From Cordylochernes scorpioides (taxonomy: Eukaryota > Arthropoda > Arachnida > Pseudoscorpiones > Chernetidae), in contig CP092880.1 of NCBI GenBank assembly GCA_030710605.1, positions 13,309,639 to 13,373,638 on the forward strand: a DNA stretch of 64,000 nt, given 5' to 3'. Below are positions 61,875 through 64,000 of the stretch, in pieces. The stretch's first letter is position 1; each line of letters opens with the position of its first letter. The position numbers and the translations under genes are program-made. The notes beneath the pieces are model-generated. The model searched no databases, had not been told where the DNA came from, and saw only the letters and a program-made list of their open reading frames with translations.

Positions 61875-62540
61875 TACATATATATAATATATATGTCAAT
61901 ATACACTAGTCTTTTCTTTCTCTTTCTCTGTAACATAATTATAAATAGTATAACAGTCTTAAAATCTAAATGAAATTAAAGGCGCCAGCTTTGCCATTAT
62001 GTAATCACACAGAAGTCAAAGTTTTAAAGAGAGCTACAACTCAGGTAGGGCATGAGCCAGTTTCGTCAAGATTACGTCATTTCCTCTCAAGGAACTTCCA
62101 AGTGTCGTTAGTGGGTTTTACGACCAGCCGCCGCTGGACAACAACAGATCATCTTGTCCACTCGTACAGATCACACCCTCCTGGACCTTGCCCCGTTTTC
62201 GGTCGCAGGCCTCTCTCAGGTGCCATCCAACCTGCCTCATCCTTTGTGATACCTATAGACGCCTGACACCACTTGGCCTCATGACTGCTATTGTTTGTGG
62301 TACTGCATATATATACTCTATATATACATGATAAATCTTTGGTACAGTCTAGATCGGTGTAGAGTGGAAGGGAACACAGAAGGATGACAGGACCCAGCTT
62401 GGGTTCAAATGACGTTGATGTGAAAAGGTCTAGTCATTCGAGGCGTAATAATCAGGTACTGGCTTGTAGGCTCTTGGGACGATTCAGGGAGAGGTCAGAT
62501 ATCATTGCGTCAGTTAGAACTACCCCGATAACGGCCTGTT
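61875..62540. other. Unidentified, partly GC-rich
   Basis: Bases 61975-62270 hold a 98-codon frame without recognised motifs; a donor-like CAG|GTAGGG is at 62043. Nothing is certain. Confidence 0.25.
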
Positions 62541-62559
62541 TTTTTATTCTAACAAATTA

Positions 62560-62745
62560 TTTATTATTTGTATTATTTTTATTAATAGAGTGGTCATTTT
62601 TATGCTTATATTTTGCTACTCTGTAAATTTCCCTCGTGGCTCATCTTTTATTTACTATTCATAGTTTGTTCTTGCCTGAAATAAATTGCTGTCTTATCCT
62701 GAAGTTGGTCTTCCCTAATTTTTCACGTGGCAATATTCTTTAGTT
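62560..62745 (+). repeat. Dispersed repeat shared with 3020-3185 and 29850-29995
   Basis: TTTTGCTACTCTGTAAATTT, then TTGCCTGAAATAAATTGCTG and TTTCACGTGGCAATATTC. The 29.9-kb copy lies inside the Tigger element. Confidence 0.55.
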
Positions 62746-62784
62746 GGGCGTGAACGGCCATTAGCGTGACGCTATGAAGATCAT

Positions 62785-62910
62785 TGTTTGCGGAAGAGCA
62801 TTGCTCGATTTTTATATGTAATTCGACTGTCCTAAAAGCCTATGTCCATAGTTTGCTTGAATACCATTTCTAAAATTCAGCCCTTCAGTGTAGCATATAT
62901 AAGCAGAATC
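62785..62910 (+). repeat. Pseudoknot-type repeat, 5' part only
   Basis: TTGTTTGCGGAAGAGCATTG ... CCTATGTCCATAGTTTG ... CAGCCCTTCAGTGTAGCATA. The structured 3' block is missing. Confidence 0.55.
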
Positions 62911-63005
62911 GTATATATATATGTTATATTAAAATATTATTTTATTTAAAATTATATTTCATAGATTCAAATAATCTGATAAATCGACCGCCAGAGGTCA
63001 CGCAT

Positions 63006-63803
63006 CTACTTATATATTTGCCTTATTCTGTCTGTTTGTTTGTCTGTTTGTCTGAAGCTCACGGATAGAATGCGCGCCCATTGGCTGCCAGCAAACACGT
63101 GACCTCCCTGCCCGCCCCCCTCTAGACAACCCTGTTAACAGCTGTGTGATACATACACCTGTCTATAGCGGCCACTCTAGACAACCCTGTTATCAGCTGT
63201 GTGATACATCCACCTGTCTATACAGACCACCCTGTCTATAGCGGTCACTTTAGGCAACCCTGTTATCATCAGTGTGTTACATACACCTGTCTATACAGAC
63301 CACCCTGTCTATAGCGGTCACTTTAGGCAACCCTGTTATCATCAGTGTGTTACATACACCTGTCTATACAGACCACCCTGTCTATAGCGACCACCCTAGA
63401 CAACCCTGTTATCAGCTGTGTGATACATCCACCTGTCTATACAGACCACCCTGTCTATAGCGGTCACTTTAGGCAACCCTGTTATCAGCAGTGTGATACA
63501 TACACCTGTCTATACAGACCACCCTGTCTATAGCGACCACTCTACAGCTGTGTGATACATCCACCTGTCTATACAGACCACCCTGTCTATAGCGGCCACT
63601 CTAGGCAACCCTATTATCAGCTGTGTGATACATCCACCTGTCTATACAGACCACCCTGTCTATAGCGGCCACTCTAGGCAACCCTAGGAAGCAAGATGTA
63701 TACAAGGTGTAGACAAGATGAAGATCTAGATGAAGATTAAAACGTTTTTAAAATATATTCGCACTCGGGTAAAACCCGGGCGTTGCCCGGGCCATTCGTC
63801 TAG
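63006..63803 (+). mobile_element. Non-autonomous Helitron with internal minisatellite
   Basis: It starts TCTACTTATATATTTGCCTT after A. It ends with the perfect hairpin CCCGGGCGTTGCCCGGG, CCATTCGTCTAG, before T. The 5' end matches the Helitron at 41369-42194, which has a tRNA where this one has the minisatellite. Confidence 0.87.
63120..63690 (+). repeat. Minisatellite, about 8 units of 60-75 bp
   Basis: Units contain CTGTTATCAGCTGTGTGATA, CATCCACCTGTCTATACAGA, CCACCCTGTCTATAGCGG and CACTCTAGGCAACC, with GTCACTTTAGGCAACC as a variant. Confidence 0.9.
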
Positions 63804-63811
63804 TCCCTTAT

Positions 63812-64000
63812 AAAAACTCATTGTTGTTGTTTCCCGATGGCCGTTCAAACCTTTTGTACATTATGTAAATAAGTTTTTCATTTTTTGATTCTTACGCCTT
63901 AAGCCAGGCAGTACTTTTATCAAATTATATTTTTATATATTCCTTTAGCTCAATTAAGCAATTACTGATCAAAACCATTTTTATTATTATACTTTCAAGA
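63812..64000 (+). repeat. Dispersed repeat shared with 3735-3905
   Basis: Same order of short blocks (TTGTTGTT, GTAAATA, CGCCTTAAG.CAGG, AGCTCAATTAAG). It runs to the window end. Confidence 0.35.

Overview
The window is AT-rich animal DNA made almost entirely of transposable elements and satellite arrays. There is no operon structure, rRNA or CRISPR. Intron-type splice signals, tRNA-derived SINEs, non-LTR retrotransposons, Penelope-like elements (PLEs), Helitrons, pogo/Tigger, Tc1/mariner and hAT elements all indicate a metazoan. The style of the Gypsy Gag (CCHC knuckle plus a WLKEYKRVAKFNRWDD stretch) and of the Tc1 transposase suggest an arthropod, perhaps an arachnid. That placement is an impression from family resemblance and was not tested.

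Layout. 1-8 kb: a LINE reverse-transcriptase fragment at the window edge, small PLE-type inverted repeats, and a 120-bp satellite built from a LINE 3' end. 8-12 kb: a SINE and about 54 copies of a 55-bp satellite that starts at another LINE 3' end. 12-19 kb: PLE ends, a 272-bp MITE and a decayed Gypsy element split by a LINE. 19.5-21.5 kb: the only host-like gene, an intronless cullin-like ORF with a frameshift near its C-terminus. 22-29 kb: LTRs in opposite orientation, an unknown gene fragment, LINE 3' ends, a hammerhead-bearing element and a solo LTR. 29.6-40.2 kb: a three-level nest, with a Helitron inside a PLE inside a Tigger element; the junctions can be read base by base. 41-48 kb: a Helitron carrying a tRNA-Gly gene, a mariner split by other repeats, and a 92-bp satellite interrupted by a PLE. 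47.6-57 kb: Tc1 and mariner copies, a tRNA-like MITE, a candidate host exon and SINEs. 57-64 kb: a hAT MITE, a possible LTR, and two Helitrons, one with tRNA-Gly and one with a minisatellite.

The most interesting signals are: (i) two matching hammerhead ribozymes (25.9 kb and 43.8 kb) plus about a dozen divergent hammerhead-like ends on PLE-type inverted repeats; (ii) a repeat family that can fold into a pseudoknot, with compensating base changes between copies; (iii) stop codons at nearly the same linker position in two PLE copies; (iv) a Tc1 transposase frame broken only by TGA at three tryptophan positions; (v) tRNA-Gly genes inside Helitrons; (vi) two satellites seeded on LINE 3' ends.
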